Source: Rattus norvegicus (Eukaryota > Chordata > Mammalia > Rodentia > Muridae). Taken from it: a DNA stretch of 64,000 nucleotides. The position numbers and the translations under genes are program-made. The DNA lies in assembly GCF_036323735.1 (NCBI RefSeq), contig NC_086020.1, positions 123,514,710-123,578,709 of the forward strand. Reading direction: 5' to 3'. Under the pieces are notes generated by a model. That model was not told the origin of the DNA and ran no database searches. It saw only the letters and a list, made by a program, of their open reading frames with translations. Shown here piece by piece: positions 34,359 through 44,564 of this stretch (its first letter is position 1; each line of letters opens with the position of its first letter).

Positions 34359-35567
34359 TTAGTTTCTTGCTTCTTCTAGGGTATAGCTTGCCTCCTTATG
34401 TTGGGCTTTACCATTTATTATCCTTTGTAGTGCTGGATTTGTAGAAAGATATTGTGTAAATTTGGTTTTGTCATGGAATATCTTGGTTTCTCCATCAATG
34501 TTAATTGAGAGTTTTGCTGGATACAGTAACCTGGGCTGGCATTTGTGTTCTCTTAGGGTCTGTATGACATCAGTCCAGGATCTTCTGGCCTTCATAGTTT
34601 CTGGCGAGAAGTCTGGTGTGATTCTGATAGGTCTCCCTTTATATGTTACTTGACCTTTTTCCCTTACTGCTTTTAATATTCTTTCTTTATTTTGTGCGTT
34701 TGGTGTTTTGACAATTATGTGACGGGAGGTGTTTCTTTTCTGGTCCAATCTATTTGGAGTTCTGTAGGCTTCTTGTATGTCTATGGGTATCTCTTTTTTT
34801 AGGTTAGGGAAGTTTTCTTCTATGATTTTGTTGAAGATATTTACTGGTCCTTTGAGCTGGGAGTCTTCACTCTCTTCTATAGCTATTATCCTTAGGTTTG
34901 ATCTTCTCATTGAGTCCTGGATTTCCTGTATGTTTTGGACCAGTAGCTTTTTCTGCTTTACATTATCTTTGACAGTTGAGTCAATGATTTCTATGGAATC
35001 TTCTGCTCCTGAGATTCTCTCTTCCATCTCTTGTATTCTGTTGGTGAAGCTTGTGTCTACAGCTCCTTGTCTCTTCTTTTGGTTTTCTATATCCAGGGTT
35101 GTTTCCATGTGTTCTTTCTTGATTGCTTCTATTTCCATTTTTAATTCCTTCAACTGTTTGATTGTGTTTTCCTGGAATTCTTTCAGGGATTTTTGTGTCT
35201 CCTCTCTATGGGCTTCTACTTGTTTATTTATGTTTTCCTGGAATTCTTTCAGGGATTTTTGTGTCTCCTCTCTATGGGCTTCTACTTGTTTATTTATGTT
35301 TTCCTGGAATTCTTTCAGGCATTTTTGCGATTCTTTCAGGCATTTTTGCGATTCCTCTCTGTAGGCTTCTACTTGTTCTCTAAGGGAGTTCTTCACGTCT
35401 TTCTTGAAGTCCTCCAGCATCATGATCAAAAATGATTTTGAAACTAGATCTTGCTTTTCTGGTGTGTTTGGATATTCCATGTTTGTTTTGATGGGAGAAT
35501 TGGGCTCCAATGGTGCCATATAGTCTTGGTTTCTGTTGCTTGGGTTCCTGCGCTTGCTTCTCGCCAT
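34359..35567 (-). CDS. L1 ORF1p, complete
   Basis: 402 codons, intact ATG to stop, start MARSKRRNPS. ORF1p trimerises through a coiled coil, binds L1 RNA and acts as a chaperone. A basic N-terminus (1-40) is followed by a long coiled coil (about 50-215), an RRM (about 224-315) with REKGQVTYKG, and a C-terminal domain with ARRSW and YPAKL. The coiled coil contains a 22-residue repeat starting FQENINKQVEAHRE at residues 87 and 109 (partial third at 131), preceded by a duplicated heptad SQKCLKE (73-86). This makes it longer than human ORF1p (338). It could be translated if the element is transcribed. Confidence 0.96.
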   Translation of the reverse strand: MARSKRRNPSNRNQDYMAPLEPNSPIKTNMEYPNTPEKQDLVSKSFLIMMLEDFKKDVKNSLREQVEAYREESQKCLKESQKCLKEFQENINKQVEAHREETQKSLKEFQENINKQVEAHREETQKSLKEFQENTIKQLKELKMEIEAIKKEHMETTLDIENQKKRQGAVDTSFTNRIQEMEERISGAEDSIEIIDSTVKDNVKQKKLLVQNIQEIQDSMRRSNLRIIAIEESEDSQLKGPVNIFNKIIEENFPNLKKEIPIDIQEAYRTPNRLDQKRNTSRHIIVKTPNAQNKERILKAVREKGQVTYKGRPIRITPDFSPETMKARRSWTDVIQTLREHKCQPRLLYPAKLSINIDGETKIFHDKTKFTQYLSTNPALQRIINGKAQHKEASYTLEEARN

Positions 35568-36502
35568 CAGATTATCTCTAGTGTTACTTTGTTCTGCTAT
35601 TTCTGACAGTGGCTAGACTGTCCTATAAGCCTGTGCGTCAGGAGTGCTGTAGACCTGTTTTCCTCTCTTTCAGTCAGTTATGGGGACAGAGTGTTCTGCT
35701 TTCGGGCGTGTAGTTTTTCCTCTCTACAGGTCTTCAGCTGTTCCTGTGGGCCTGTGTCTTGAGTTCACCAGGCAGCTTTCTTGCAGCAGAAAAGTTGGTC
35801 TTACCTGTGGTCCTGAGGCTCAAGTTTGCTCGTGGGGTGCTGCCCACGGGCTCTCTGCAGCGGCAGCAACCAGGAAGACCTGTGCCGCCCCTTCCGGGAG
35901 CTTCAGTGCACCAGGGTTCCAGATGGTCTTTGGCTTTTTCCTCTGGCGTCCGAGATGTGTGTGCAGGGAGCAGTCTCTTCTGGTTTCCCAGGCTTGTCTT
36001 CCTTTTTGAAGGTTTAGCTCTCCCTCCCACGGGATTTGGGTGCAGAGAACTGTTTATCCGGTCTGTTTCTTTCAGGTTCCGTTGGTGTCTCAGGCAGGGG
36101 TCCTGCCGCTCCTGGGCCCTCCCCCACGGGAGCCCAGAGGCCTTATACAGTTTCCTCTTGGGCCAGGGATGTGGGCAGGGGTGAGCAGTGTTGGTGGTCT
36201 CTTCCGCTCTGCAGCCTCAGGAGTGCCCACCTGACCAGGCGGTTGGGTCTCTCTCTCACAGGGTCTGGGGTCAGAGAGCTGCTGCGGGCCGGGATCCGCG
36301 GGTGTGGGACTTCCGGTAAACACAGAACGTGCCCGGTTCTACAGGAATTCTGCTTCTGTGTGTCCCAAGCTCACCAGGCAGCTTTCTTGCAGCAGAAAAG
36401 TTGGTCTTACCTGTGGTCCCGGGGCTCAAGTTCGCTCGTGGGGTGCTGCCCACGGGCTCTCTGCAGCGGCAGCAACCAGGAAGACCTGTGCCGCCGTTTC
36501 CC
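35568..36502 (-). promoter_or_regulatory. L1 5' UTR with duplicated ~606-bp monomer
   Basis: A segment of about 120 bp (CACCAGGCAGCTTTCTTGCA onward) occurs at 35766-35888 and again at 36372-36494, a period of 606 bp. It is followed in both copies by the CTCTGCAGCGGCAGCAACC motif. The element therefore starts with one whole monomer plus part of a second. The region is GC- and CpG-rich unlike its AT-rich surroundings. Rodent L1 monomers are known to carry the sense promoter; transcription here is inferred, not seen. Confidence 0.85.
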
Positions 36503-36761
36503 CACTATTTTTTTTTTTTATTTCTAGTTTATTCCATGAACTTAAACATTCCATATCTGCTCTTTGACAAACACCTTTCTGTGGAGGTAGGAGAATCAGA
36601 AACTTTCTTAGCATTTGCTGTGGTTTATTGTTCAATAAAACTTGTGTCTCTATAAGAAGAATCTTAATGTCAAAGGTGAAGGTGATAACACTTCTTTGGT
36701 TGTTAGGGGTATTTTCAGCTGAGATTATTGTTAGCATTCAATGGCTTTAAGATGTGAAAAC

Positions 36762-37070
36762 TGGATCTGGGGAGATGGTTAAGTTAGTAAAGTGCTTGCA
36801 CTGCAGCAAAAGGACCTGCCTTTTATACCCAGAACCCTCACACAGAAGTCTGCTGTGGTGAGGTGTACACGTAATCCTACACTGGGACATTGGAGACTGA
36901 ACACTACCTTAAGACATTCCAAGGCTTGATAGTCAAAAAGTCTATCTTACCTAATACTCCAGGTCAGCAAAAAACCGTTTCTTAGACAAAAAGATGGATG
37001 ATGCCTGAGGAATGACACTCAAGGTTGCCCTCTGGCCTCCATATATGTATATCTTCACATACAAGAATGT
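36762..37070 (+). mobile_element. RSINE1/B4-type SINE
   Basis: Head GGATCTGGGGAGATGGTTAA, box B-like region near 36808-36832 (CCTGCCTTTTATACCCAGAA) and a later CCCTCTGGCCTCC. The A-rich/CA tail merges with the microsatellite that follows. Diverged. Confidence 0.65.
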
Positions 37071-37095
37071 GTGTGTGCGTGTGCATGCGTACACA

Positions 37096-37133
<38 letters not shown>
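37071..37133 (+). repeat. (CA)n microsatellite
   Basis: Imperfect GTGTGCG run then (CA)n at 37099-37133. Confidence 0.95.
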
Positions 37134-37135
<2 letters not shown>

Positions 37136-37227
37136 AAAATAAAATGTGAAAACATTTTAGGAGTTCCAGCTACAGGCATAATTTCAGTTGCAGTAGATGA
37201 AAGACACACAATATAATGTCACTCTAC

Positions 37228-37460
37228 ATGAGAACCTTCTTAATGCTGCAACCCCTTAATACAGTTCTTCCTGTTGTGATAACCCCAAAGCATAAAATTA
37301 GTTTTGCTGCTACTTCATAACTACAATTTTTGCTACTGATATGAATTGTAATGTAACTATGTTTTCCTCTGGTCTTAGATAACCCCTGTGAAAGGGTCAT
37401 TTGACCACAAAGGAGAACTGATACTCTACAGATTCAGCTATGTCATTGGCATTCAATTTT
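37228..37460 (+). mobile_element. URR1-like hAT DNA transposon copy
   Basis: Near-consensus pieces of the rodent non-autonomous hAT family: TGAGAACCTTCTTAATGCTG at the start, GCTACTTCATAACTACAATT inside, and CCCCTGTGAAAGGGTCATTT near the end. No transposase. Homology to the copy at 38567 continues beyond the usual terminus (CTCTACAGATTCAGCTATGT). Confidence 0.7.
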
Positions 37461-38059
37461 CCATAATAAATGAAGCCTATGAAATGAGCATTGAATCCAC
37501 AAACTACAGTATAACATGGAGCACAGGCTAAACCTACCAGAAAAACTAGGTAGGTTGGTCACAGACTTCTCTCTATGTCCCCCACATCTATTTTCCAGTC
37601 TCATACCCATGCCCCCACCCTCCAGAAGCCTTCTCTGCAGTCCTTCTTTCTATCTCCTGTGAATACCACAGATCTTCCCAGATCCCAACTCTGGCAGGTA
37701 CCCCCTGCTAACTCAAGGGCTGTTCCTCCCAGACTGATGAACAGGGTGAAGGCAGACCCATATGTCTCCTACTACTCCTGAGATCCAATTTACAGAGTCT
37801 CTTTCACAGCTCTGTAGCTGGATATCTTCTGTGGTCTCCTTTCCTTTATGACCCTCATCCCCAACAGATTACAAAGACCTTTTCTTCTCCTCCAAACTTC
37901 TTCCAATCCATTCTAGTATCCGAGCCTCCAACATTAGCAGGCATTCCTTGTGAATATACCAGCTGAGAAGGCCAGGAAGACAGGCAACACACAGCCATTA
38001 CTCTTTCAAAAAATCCAGGGAAGAAACAGACACCAAGGGACAAACCACTTACCCAACAA
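37461..38059 (+). other. Probable 5' region of the old L1
   Basis: Lies directly upstream of the decayed ORF1 and has the C-rich composition of old rodent L1 5' regions (CAGATCCCAACTCTGGCAGG near 37679-37698). The assignment is by position and composition only. Confidence 0.35.
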
Positions 38060-38502
38060 AGACAAATCCAGAAATAAACACTCAGACCTATAACCACCCT
38101 GAACACAGATGCCTAGATATTAGAATAAAAATACAATCATAAACAAGTAGGGAATTAGCAGGTATGTCTCTACTAGAGCCCAGCTGTCCTACCACAGCAG
38201 ACCCTGATTATTCTCACACAGCTGAAGCTTGGGAAAAAGACCTTAAAACTAACTATATGAAGATGATAGAGGTCCTTAAAGAGAAACATAAACAAACAGT
38301 TGAAGGAAATGAATAAAACTGTTTAAAACCTGAAAATGGAAATAGAATTAACAAAGAAAATACAAACCAAAGGAATTCTAAAAATGAAAAATTTTACAAA
38401 TAGAATGCAAGATATGGAGGAGAAGAGCGTAGGCATTGAAGATACTATGGAAGAAATGGATACAGTAGTCAAAGAAAATGTGACTACTGTATATATGTAT
38501 AT

Positions 38503-38513
38503 ATGTGTGTGTG

Positions 38514-38567
<54 letters not shown>
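38503..38567 (+). repeat. (TA)n microsatellite
   Basis: Long pure TA run, self-complementary and prone to cruciform extrusion and length change. Confidence 0.95.
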
Positions 38568-38569
<2 letters not shown>

Positions 38570-38790
38570 GTTGTTCCTCATGTTGTGGTGACCCTCAAGC
38601 ATAAAATCATTTTCATTGCTACTTCATAACTGTTATTTTGCTGCTGCTATGTATTGTAATGTAAATCTGTTTTCCTCTGGTCTTATGTGACTCAGTGACT
38701 CCTGTGAAAGGCTTATCTGATCTCACATGATCATGACCCACAGGTTGAGAACCAGTGCTCTACATAGATTCAACAATATCATTAGCATTC
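38567..38790 (+). mobile_element. URR1-like hAT DNA transposon copy, 5' end replaced by (TA)n
   Basis: TTGTTCCTCATGTTGTGGTG, GCTACTTCATAACTGTTATT, and the 3' end CCACAGGTTGAGAACCAGTG, which carries the family's terminal inverted repeat. It is embedded in the old L1 ORF1. The left terminus is lost into the TA tract. Confidence 0.75.
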
Positions 38791-39070
38791 CCTTTTCAAA
38801 ACAAAAAGTCACAGAAGAAAATTTCCTAAACTAAAGGAGATACCTATAAAGGTATAAGAATCATACATTGGACCAGAAAAGAGAGTACCCTCATCACATA
38901 ATAAAACACTAAACATACAGAACAAAGAAACAATATTAAAAGCTGCAAGGGAAAATTATCAAGTAACATATAAAGGCAGACTTATTAGAATTATATCTCA
39001 TTTCTAAATGGAGACTCTAAAATTCACAACACAGAGGAAATAATCTCACACCAGCAAAACCAAAGTAAGC

Positions 39071-39076
<6 letters not shown>

Positions 39077-39117
<41 letters not shown>

Positions 39118-39181
39118 CAGCAGCAGCAGCAGCAACAGCAGCAGAAGTAGCAACAGCAACAACAACAGCAGCAACAACAAA
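39077..39181 (+). repeat. (CA)n followed by (CAG/CAA)n
   Basis: (CA)n at 39077-39114 and an imperfect CAG/CAA trinucleotide run at 39118-39181. Confidence 0.95.
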
Positions 39182-39957
39182 ACAGAAATCAAAAATCACT
39201 GGTCATTTATATCTGACAATATAAATATACCTAACAGATATTTACAGGACATTTTACCCAAACACAAGAGAATGTAATTTCTTCTTGTATCTTCTTCTCA
39301 GTACCTTGTGGAAGTGGAACTTCCTCTAAAATTGACCACAAACTCAGACACAAAACAAGTTTCAACAGATAGAAGAAAATTGAAATAACTCCATGAATCC
39401 TATCAGACTATGACAGATTAAAGCTGAATTTCAGCAACAACAGAAGCAAGAGAAAGCTGACTAACTCATGGAAACTGAACAAGTCCTACTGAGTAAAAAA
39501 TAAATTAAGAAAATAAAGAAAATAAATTCTTTCTAGAATTCAGTGAACATAAATACACAACACACCCAAACTTATGGGACACAATGAAATCAGTTCTAAG
39601 AGGAAAATTCATAGCACTAAATGCCTACATAAAACAAAACAAAAAACTGGAAAAGTCTCATCCTAGCAACTTAACAGCATCTCTGAAAGCTCCAAAAGAA
39701 AAAGAATTAATTATACCCAAGAGGAGTAGACAGCAAGAAATAATCAAAGGTTAATATCAGTAAAATAGAAACAAAGAGAACAATACAAAGAACTCATGAA
39801 AAAAAGTTGGTTATTTGGGAAAATCACCAGGACAGACAAACCCTTATCCAAAGACACAGAATATCCAAATTAACAAAATCAGGAATAAAAATAGGGATTT
39901 AGCAGCAGACACAGAGGGAATGCAGAGGATCATAAAGAAACATGCCAAAACCTGTAC

Positions 39958-40450
39958 TATAGGATGATATCATACAGCTGAAGACAAGTACAAGATAGAA
40001 CGAGGCCTGTCATTGGATGAGAAGGAAGGATAGGCAGGAGAAAAGTTTGAGGGAAGAGGAAGGGACTGAAATGGAAGGAAACTGGAGAAGAAGCTGCTGA
40101 GAGAACATGGAGGAAGATGTTAAGATTCCACTCTGTATCTTTACAGGTTGTTATGAATGTTTTTAAGGGATGGATGCGTATAGGGCTTTGTCTGTTTAGA
40201 CAGGTAATTATATCATATCAATTGGATCAGAGGTTATTGTGTTGTGTGTTCTTTCTTGTGGCAAATTAAGTTTAAGAGAGTATGTGGCAGCTGGGACACT
40301 AAGCCGCCATGGAATTGAGATGTATATTTCTGGCACAGTGGCAGCCTGCCTTGGGAACTGGATGGGTAGAGAGATATCTTGGGGTACTGCGGTGCCACAC
40401 CTCGTGGGGGTAAAAGACAGCATTTTATTTTTTATAATTTTACAGCAACA
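39958..40450. mobile_element. LTR-like insertion in old L1 ORF2, 6-bp target duplication
   Basis: L1 ORF2 sequence stops at CTGTAC (39952-39957) and resumes with CTGTAC (40451-40456). The 493-bp insert has no L1 similarity, no poly(A) tail and no long frame. It ends in CA and begins TA, which may be a decayed TG. A 6-bp duplication fits an ERVK-type LTR. The interior (GCAGCCTGCCTTGGGAACTG, CCACACCTCGTGGGGGT) resembles rodent LTRs but I cannot name the family. Confidence 0.6.
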
Positions 40451-42015
40451 CTGTACTCCACCAAATTGGAAATAGCTAAAAGAAATGGATAAATTTCTTG
40501 ACAGGAAACACTTACCAAAGTAAGCATCAAGAACAGATAAGCAATTTAAACAGACCTATAACTCCTGTAATATAGAAATAATCATGAAAAGTTTCCCAAC
40601 CAAAAAAGTCCAGGGCCAGACAGTTTTAGGGCAGAATTCTACCGGAATTTAAAAAAAGAGTTAACACCAATACTCCTCAAATTATTCCAGAAAATAGAAA
40701 CAGATGGAACATTCCTCAATTCATTTTATGAGGCCACACTCAGTACAATATTCAAGTCACATAAAGACTGAACAAAAAAAAGATAATGACATCAATTTTC
40801 TCATGAGCACAAATGCAAAAAATACCCAATAAAATAAAATAACTTATAAACTGAATCAAAAAGACCATCCACCATGATGTAGGCTTCATCCCAGGGATGC
40901 AGGTATTATTCAATATACAAAAATTAGTAAATGTAATCTACCATATAAAAATGTGAAAGGAAAAAACCCACATGATCATGTAATTAGCTGCAGAAAAAGA
41001 CTTTGACAAAATCCAAAACCTTTTCATTATAAAAGTCCTGGAGGGATCATGGATACAAGAGACATACCTAATCATAAAAAGACAATTTATAGCAAGCCTA
41101 CAGCCAACATCAAATTAAACAGAGAGAAACTCAAAGCAATTCCACTGAAGTCACTCTCAAAACCTAAATTCAAAATAGTGCTTTTAAGGTTTAGCTAGAG
41201 CGATTAAGACAACTGAGGAGAGCAAGGCAATACAAATTTGAAAGGAAAAATTCCAAGTACCATTAGTTACATATGATAGGATAAAATACCTAAGTGGCCC
41301 TAAAAGTTCCACTAGGGGGCTTGTTAAAGCTGATGAACACTTTCAGCAAAGTGGCTGGATACAAAATTAATTTTAAAAAAAATCAGTAGCTCTCTTATAT
41401 TCAAATAACAAACGACTGAGATAGAAATCAGGAAAACAATGTTCTTTGCAATTCCAGAAATAATATAAAATAGCTTGGGGTAGCTGTGACTTAAGCAAGA
41501 TAAAAACTTCGAGTCTTTGAAGAAGGAAATTGAAGAGGATATCAGAAGATGGAAAGGCCTCCCATACAAATATATTGGTAGAATTAGACATACTTAAAAT
41601 GATTATTTTTATCAAAAGCAAGCTACAGATTCGATAAAATCCACATTAAAATTTCAACACAGTCTATACAGACCTTGAAAGGACAATTACCAACTTCATA
41701 TGGAAAAACAACAAGAATAAAAATAAACAAGCCAGAAGAGCTAAAACAAACCTCCAAATAAAAACTGCTGGAGGTGTCACCACCCCGATTTCAAGTTGTA
41801 TTACGAGCTATAGTGATAAAAATCACACAGCATTGACATAGCATTGGCATAAAAACAAAACACATTGATCAATGGGATTAAATAAGAGACCCAGCCATAA
41901 ATCCCCATACCTTTGGCCACCTGGTTTTTGATAAAGAAGCCAGAAATATACAACTGAAAAAAGAAAGCATCCTCAACAAATGGGGCTGGTCTAATGGAAT
42001 GTCATGGAATGTCAG

Positions 42016-42416
42016 TGTCTTAGTCAGGGTTTCTATTCCTACATGAAACATCATGACCAAGAAGCAATTTGGGGAGGAAAGGGTTTATTCAGCTTACACC
42101 TCCACATTGCTGTTCATCACCAAAAAAAGTCAGGACTGGAACTCAAGCAAGTCAGGAAACAGGAGCTGATGCAGAGGACATGGAGGGATATTACTGGTTT
42201 GCTTCCCCTGGCTTGCTCAGCTTGCTTTCTTATAGAACCAAGGACGACCAGCCCAGGGATGGCACCAAGCACAATGGGCTGTGCCCTCCCCCATTGATCA
42301 CTAGTTGAGAAAATGCCTTATAGCTGGATCTCATGAAGGCATTTTCCCAAGGGAGGCTCCTTTCTCTTAGTTAACTCCAACTTGTTTCAAGTTGACACTC
42401 AAAACCAGCCAGTACA
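42016..42416. mobile_element. Solo LTR-like element with 5-bp target duplication
   Basis: 401 bp starting TGTCTTAGTCAGGG and ending CCAGTACA, flanked by GTCAG on both sides (42011-42015 and 42417-42421), precisely splitting L1 ORF2 sequence. TG...CA ends and a 5-bp duplication fit an ERVL/MaLR-type solo LTR. The same family occurs diverged at 6026-6431. No coding capacity. Confidence 0.75.
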
Positions 42417-43440
42417 GTCAGCCTGTAGAAGAATACAAATATATTCATGTTTATCACCCAACATAAAATTCAACTCCAAGTGTATCAAAGACCTCAACAT
42501 AAACCCAGATTCTCTCAACCCAATAGAAGAGATGGTGAGGAATACTTTTAAAACATTAGCACAATAAAGATTTTTCTAAACAGACACTGATAGTACAGGC
42601 ACTAAGATTGGCAATTAATAAATAAATGGGACCTCATAAAACCAAAAGCTTCTGTAAGGCAAAGGACACTATTAATAGGACAAAATGGTATTCTACAGAG
42701 TGGGAAATATTTTTCCAACTCCACATCCAGTAGAAAACTAATATCTAAAATATATAAAGAACTGAAGAAACTAGATATCAAAAAATGAAATAATTCAATT
42801 AAAATGGGGAACAGATCTAAACAGAGAATGTTCAACAGAGGAATCTCAAATATCTGAGAAACATTTACAGAAATGTTCAACAACCATAGCCATCAGGGAA
42901 ATGCAAATCAAAACGACTTTGAGATTCCACTGTACACCTGTCAGATTGACTGTGATCAATAACACAAGTGACAACACAAGCTGGTGAGGATGTGGAGCAA
43001 GGGGAACATTCCTCTATTGCTGGTGGGAGCACAAACTTGTACAGCTACCGTGGAAATCAATGTCCTTGTTCTTCAGAAAATTGGGATTCAGTCTACATCA
43101 AGATCAGCTACATCACTGTTGGACTCAAAGCATGTTCCATTCTATAACGAGGAGCATTTCTCAGCCCTGCAACCTTATTCATCAGAGTCAGAAACTGGAA
43201 ATAACTTAGATGTCTTTCAACCAAAGAATGAATAAAGAAAATGTGGTGAAAAGAGTAGTATTATTCAGCTGCTAAAAATAAAATAACAACAACAAATGAC
43301 ATCACGAAATTTGCAGCCAAATGGACAGAACTACAAAAAAAAAGTCATTCTGGGTGAAGCAACCCAGTCCCAGAAAGATAAATATGTATTCACTAACAAG
43401 TGGACACTGCCATTCAACCACGCAAACACTGATCTCAGTC

Positions 43441-43741
43441 AGACAGGGACGGCTCGTTGCATACACACTTTAAAGCTGATTGAACAGGACCATAGCTCAC
43501 AATTCAGAGGCTGAGGCTTCACCATGGAACATTTTTTTTTTCCTGTCAGTTTATAGAGGTGACACCACAATTCCCACAATGAGCTCATATGCAGGGACAG
43601 GAAGTGCTGCCTGGTAGTTGTCTCTGACTCAATCCATTTTAGACATAACAGTTCATATTCACCTTTAATTTGATGGGTCCTACATGTAGCTCTCATTACA
43701 GCACATAACAGGATATTTGATCAGCATAGCCTTGCTCTGGG

Positions 43742-43743
<2 letters not shown>
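43441..43743. other. No gene recognised
   Basis: Follows the old L1 end; nothing recognised. Confidence 0.4.

Positions 43744-43796
<53 letters not shown>
43744..43796 (+). repeat. (TG)n microsatellite
   Basis: About 26 TG units. Confidence 0.95.
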
Positions 43797-43797
<1 letters not shown>

Positions 43798-44560
43798 ATG
43801 ACTGGTAGTCATATTAGAGCAACAATATGAAATAGTTGGTAGGCATGGAAGAAATGGTTACAGCAATGCTGGGGGTGGGCAGGCCTCAACAAAAGAAATA
43901 ATAACTAAGCTACAATCTGTAGACCCAGAGAGGTTAGGCAAAGAGGATGCACAGTGGGATACATGGATCTCCCTGGGAAAAGGAAATAGAATAGATTTTT
44001 GGGGGGTGACTGGCAGAAGGTGGGAATTGGAGTGGGGGGATCAAGTCACCGAGGGGAAATGAGACAACGGAGGAAGTACAGAGAAAGAGACTACTGAATT
44101 GGGCATTTGGGAGGCAGTGTGGAAACCTAGGGCAGGGGCACCTTGCAATCTATGAAGGTGACCCTAGTGAGGACTTCTCATAGTTGGAGATAATGAGTCT
44201 CAGCTGGCCATCTCTCGTTTCTAGGACAGGCTGCAGTGGCAGGATAGGGTTGTAACTAGTTGAGTTGTTTCCAAGGGGGTCCCACTGAAACCCCCAAACA
44301 ATGCAGGGTGATGCTAAGTCCGAGTGTTGCTTTCTGAAAACTGATGGTAGGACCCTGTCGCTGATGACTATACCCTCACAACTCATTAAATCTGAAGAAG
44401 AAGGCTGGTGTCTTCATGGAGCCTTTACCCCTATCTTCTATTTTGTGCAACAAGGTACTCTGCAGGCTACCAAAAGAGAAACATGGACACCAAACCATTG
44501 AAAAACCTTTGACCTACAATCTGTCCTGTCTGCGAAATATTCTAGGTAATAGTGGTAGAG
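43797..44560. other. No gene recognised
   Basis: G-rich patches near 44000-44040. No repeat or coding frame identified. Confidence 0.4.
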
Positions 44561-44564
44561 AACA

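Larger units (their letters stand above)
29766..36502 (-). mobile_element. Full-length young L1, almost intact
   Basis: About 6.7 kb on the minus strand: 5' UTR (about 35568-36502), ORF1 (34359-35567), 59-bp spacer, ORF2 (30475-34299), 3' UTR with G-rich tract, and poly(A). Flanking copies of CACTA followed by 11-12 T (29750-29765 and 36503-36519) form the target duplication; read in the element's direction it starts with A's, as expected for an L1 endonuclease site. The exact end within the T-run is ambiguous. The 5' UTR is CpG-rich, a promoter of the rodent monomer type. One nonsense codon in ORF2 is the only frame-breaking change. Confidence 0.97.
38060..43440 (+). mobile_element. Old, decayed L1 (Lx-like), much interrupted
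   Basis: ORF1-like sequence at 38240-38480 and 38780-39020 (AATATTAAAAGCTGCAAGGG, CAAGTAACATATAAAGGCAG). ORF2-like sequence at 39240-43430 follows the young copies in order: CCCAAACTTATGGGACACAA, AAAAGTCCAGGGCCAGACAG, GATCAATGGGATTAAATAAG, and the C-terminal ACATTCCTCTATTGCTGGTG. Dense stops and indels in all frames. Insertions: URR1-like (38567), CA/CAG repeats (39077), LTR-like (39958) and LTR-like (42016). The endonuclease is partly deleted. Confidence 0.88.

Noticed and set aside
34777..35364. 195-codon plus-strand frame opposite L1 ORF1
   Set aside because: It mirrors the ORF1 coiled-coil repeats and is a shadow of a real gene.
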